Of a stretch of DNA of 64,000 nucleotides, positions 63,470 through 64,000 are shown piece after piece. Below the pieces are notes generated by a model that saw only the letters and a program-made list of their open reading frames with translations, ran no database searches and had not been told where the DNA came from. The position numbers and the translations under genes are program-made. The stretch's first letter is position 1. Every line of letters begins with the position of its first letter. Location: positions 1,426,001 through 1,490,000 of the forward strand of contig NZ_JBBCMA010000001.1 in the NCBI RefSeq assembly GCF_037152535.1, written 5' to 3'. The stretch is from Leclercia sp. AS011. GTDB lineage: Bacteria; Pseudomonadota; Gammaproteobacteria; Enterobacterales; Enterobacteriaceae.

Positions 63470-64000
63470 ATGATGCTGACCCTTAAAAAGTTACAGTGTA
63501 ACGATACGAAATTTACGCTGGGCTGTGCGCTCTTATTTACGCTGTTAAATGCCCTGTTTATTCATCGCAGCTGGCAGGTGATCTCGCCCGCCCGGCTGCA
63601 CGACTTTATTTTTGCCCTCACGGTGCCGCTGGTGCTGTTCTGCGGCTGGGTGATCGTTTTCAGCATCCTCAATATCCCGCTGATCCGCAAACCGCTGCTG
63701 GTGCTGCTTACCCTTGGCTGCGCGGCGGCGACCTGGTTTATGTTTACCTATGGGGCGGTGATTGACCAGAACATGATGGTCAACGTCTTCGAGACCAACT
63801 CCCAGGAGGCGACGGCGCTGCTTACCCCGCAGCTGGTGATGTGGCTGGTTGTCGCCGGGCTGGTGCCGTCCGTGGTGCTGGCGATGATCCGCATTCGCCC
63901 GGGCAAGTGGTGGCAGACGCTGTTGATGCGCCTCATGGCGATTCTCGCCAGCACAGTGGTGATTGTTCTGGTGGCAGCGGTCTTTTATAAGGACTACGCC
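63470..64000 (+). CDS. EptA/PmrC-like phosphoethanolamine transferase, N-terminal part (cut by window end)
   Basis: Open from ATG 63470 (a second ATG at 63473) to the window end, 177 codons. Five hydrophobic segments in the family pattern and the signature YGAVIDQNMMVNVFETNSQEA, split here as YGAVIDQNMM and NVFETN (near residues 100-115), characteristic of EptA and MCR lipid A phosphoethanolamine transferases. Such enzymes can lower polymyxin binding. The catalytic periplasmic domain lies beyond the window. E. coli K-12 has nemRA here instead. Confidence 0.85.
   Translation, partial: MMLTLKKLQCNDTKFTLGCALLFTLLNALFIHRSWQVISPARLHDFIFALTVPLVLFCGWVIVFSILNIPLIRKPLLVLLTLGCAAATWFMFTYGAVIDQNMMVNVFETNSQEATALLTPQLVMWLVVAGLVPSVVLAMIRIRPGKWWQTLLMRLMAILASTVVIVLVAAVFYKDYA

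Overview
The window is a chromosomal segment from a member of the Enterobacteriaceae, close to Enterobacter, Lelliottia or Leclercia. It follows the E. coli gene order malX-malY-add-ydgJ-blr-cnu-ydgK-rsxABCDGE-nth-dtpA-gstA-pdxY-tyrS-pdxH-mliC-anmK-slyB-slyA-ydhIJK-sodC-ydhF-ydhL, with GC-rich codon use. Differences from E. coli are a diguanylate cyclase gene between slyB and slyA and an EptA-like phosphoethanolamine transferase gene after ydhL, where E. coli has nemRA.

About 35.5 kb of clearly more AT-rich DNA (about 980-36516) is inserted in malX. It is a prophage integrated by a large serine recombinase (3248-4954). malX is cut at its codons for G-N-T-D. The 5' part ends at 978-979 and the 3' part resumes at 36515, sharing only a short core around AA. 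Layout from the left: small unknown genes and a lipoprotein; the integrase; an FRG-domain cargo gene; a Nu1-like small terminase; a leftward regulatory block (antirepressor, a tiny helix-turn-helix protein and relatives of a two-domain phage protein); an almost 0.9-kb non-coding, repeat-rich stretch; a membrane cargo gene; an endonuclease VII-like HNH gene; large terminase; gpW-like protein; portal; fused protease-capsid; connectors; a giant tail-tube/fibre fusion; a plain tail tube; tail chaperones with a -1 frameshift; tape measure; tail tip genes; lysis genes; and a leftward membrane cargo gene beside attR. No replication genes and no CI-type repressor are recognisable.

The most striking signal in the prophage is a short motif, (A)TAAATA, at the edge of every real intergenic gap of the rightward late cluster. 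It often sits inside or just before a hairpin whose 3' arm carries the ribosome binding site or start codon. TATAAATA is the T4 late-promoter element. In T4, several late genes sit behind hairpins that block translation of read-through RNA but are absent from RNA begun at the late promoter. The same layout here, in a lambda-like siphophage, suggests an undescribed late-gene switch. A second unusual feature is the pair of tail-tube genes, one fused to a fibre of about 1350 residues with an S74-type self-cleaving chaperone.

The right-hand 27 kb is ordinary core chromosome: MalY and adenosine deaminase, small membrane and nucleoid proteins, the complete Rsx electron-transport operon with nth, a peptide transporter, B6 salvage and aminoacylation genes, envelope lipoproteins, the SlyA regulator, an efflux operon, periplasmic SodC and small conserved genes. 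A PhoP box before slyB and a perfect SlyA operator before slyA can be read directly.
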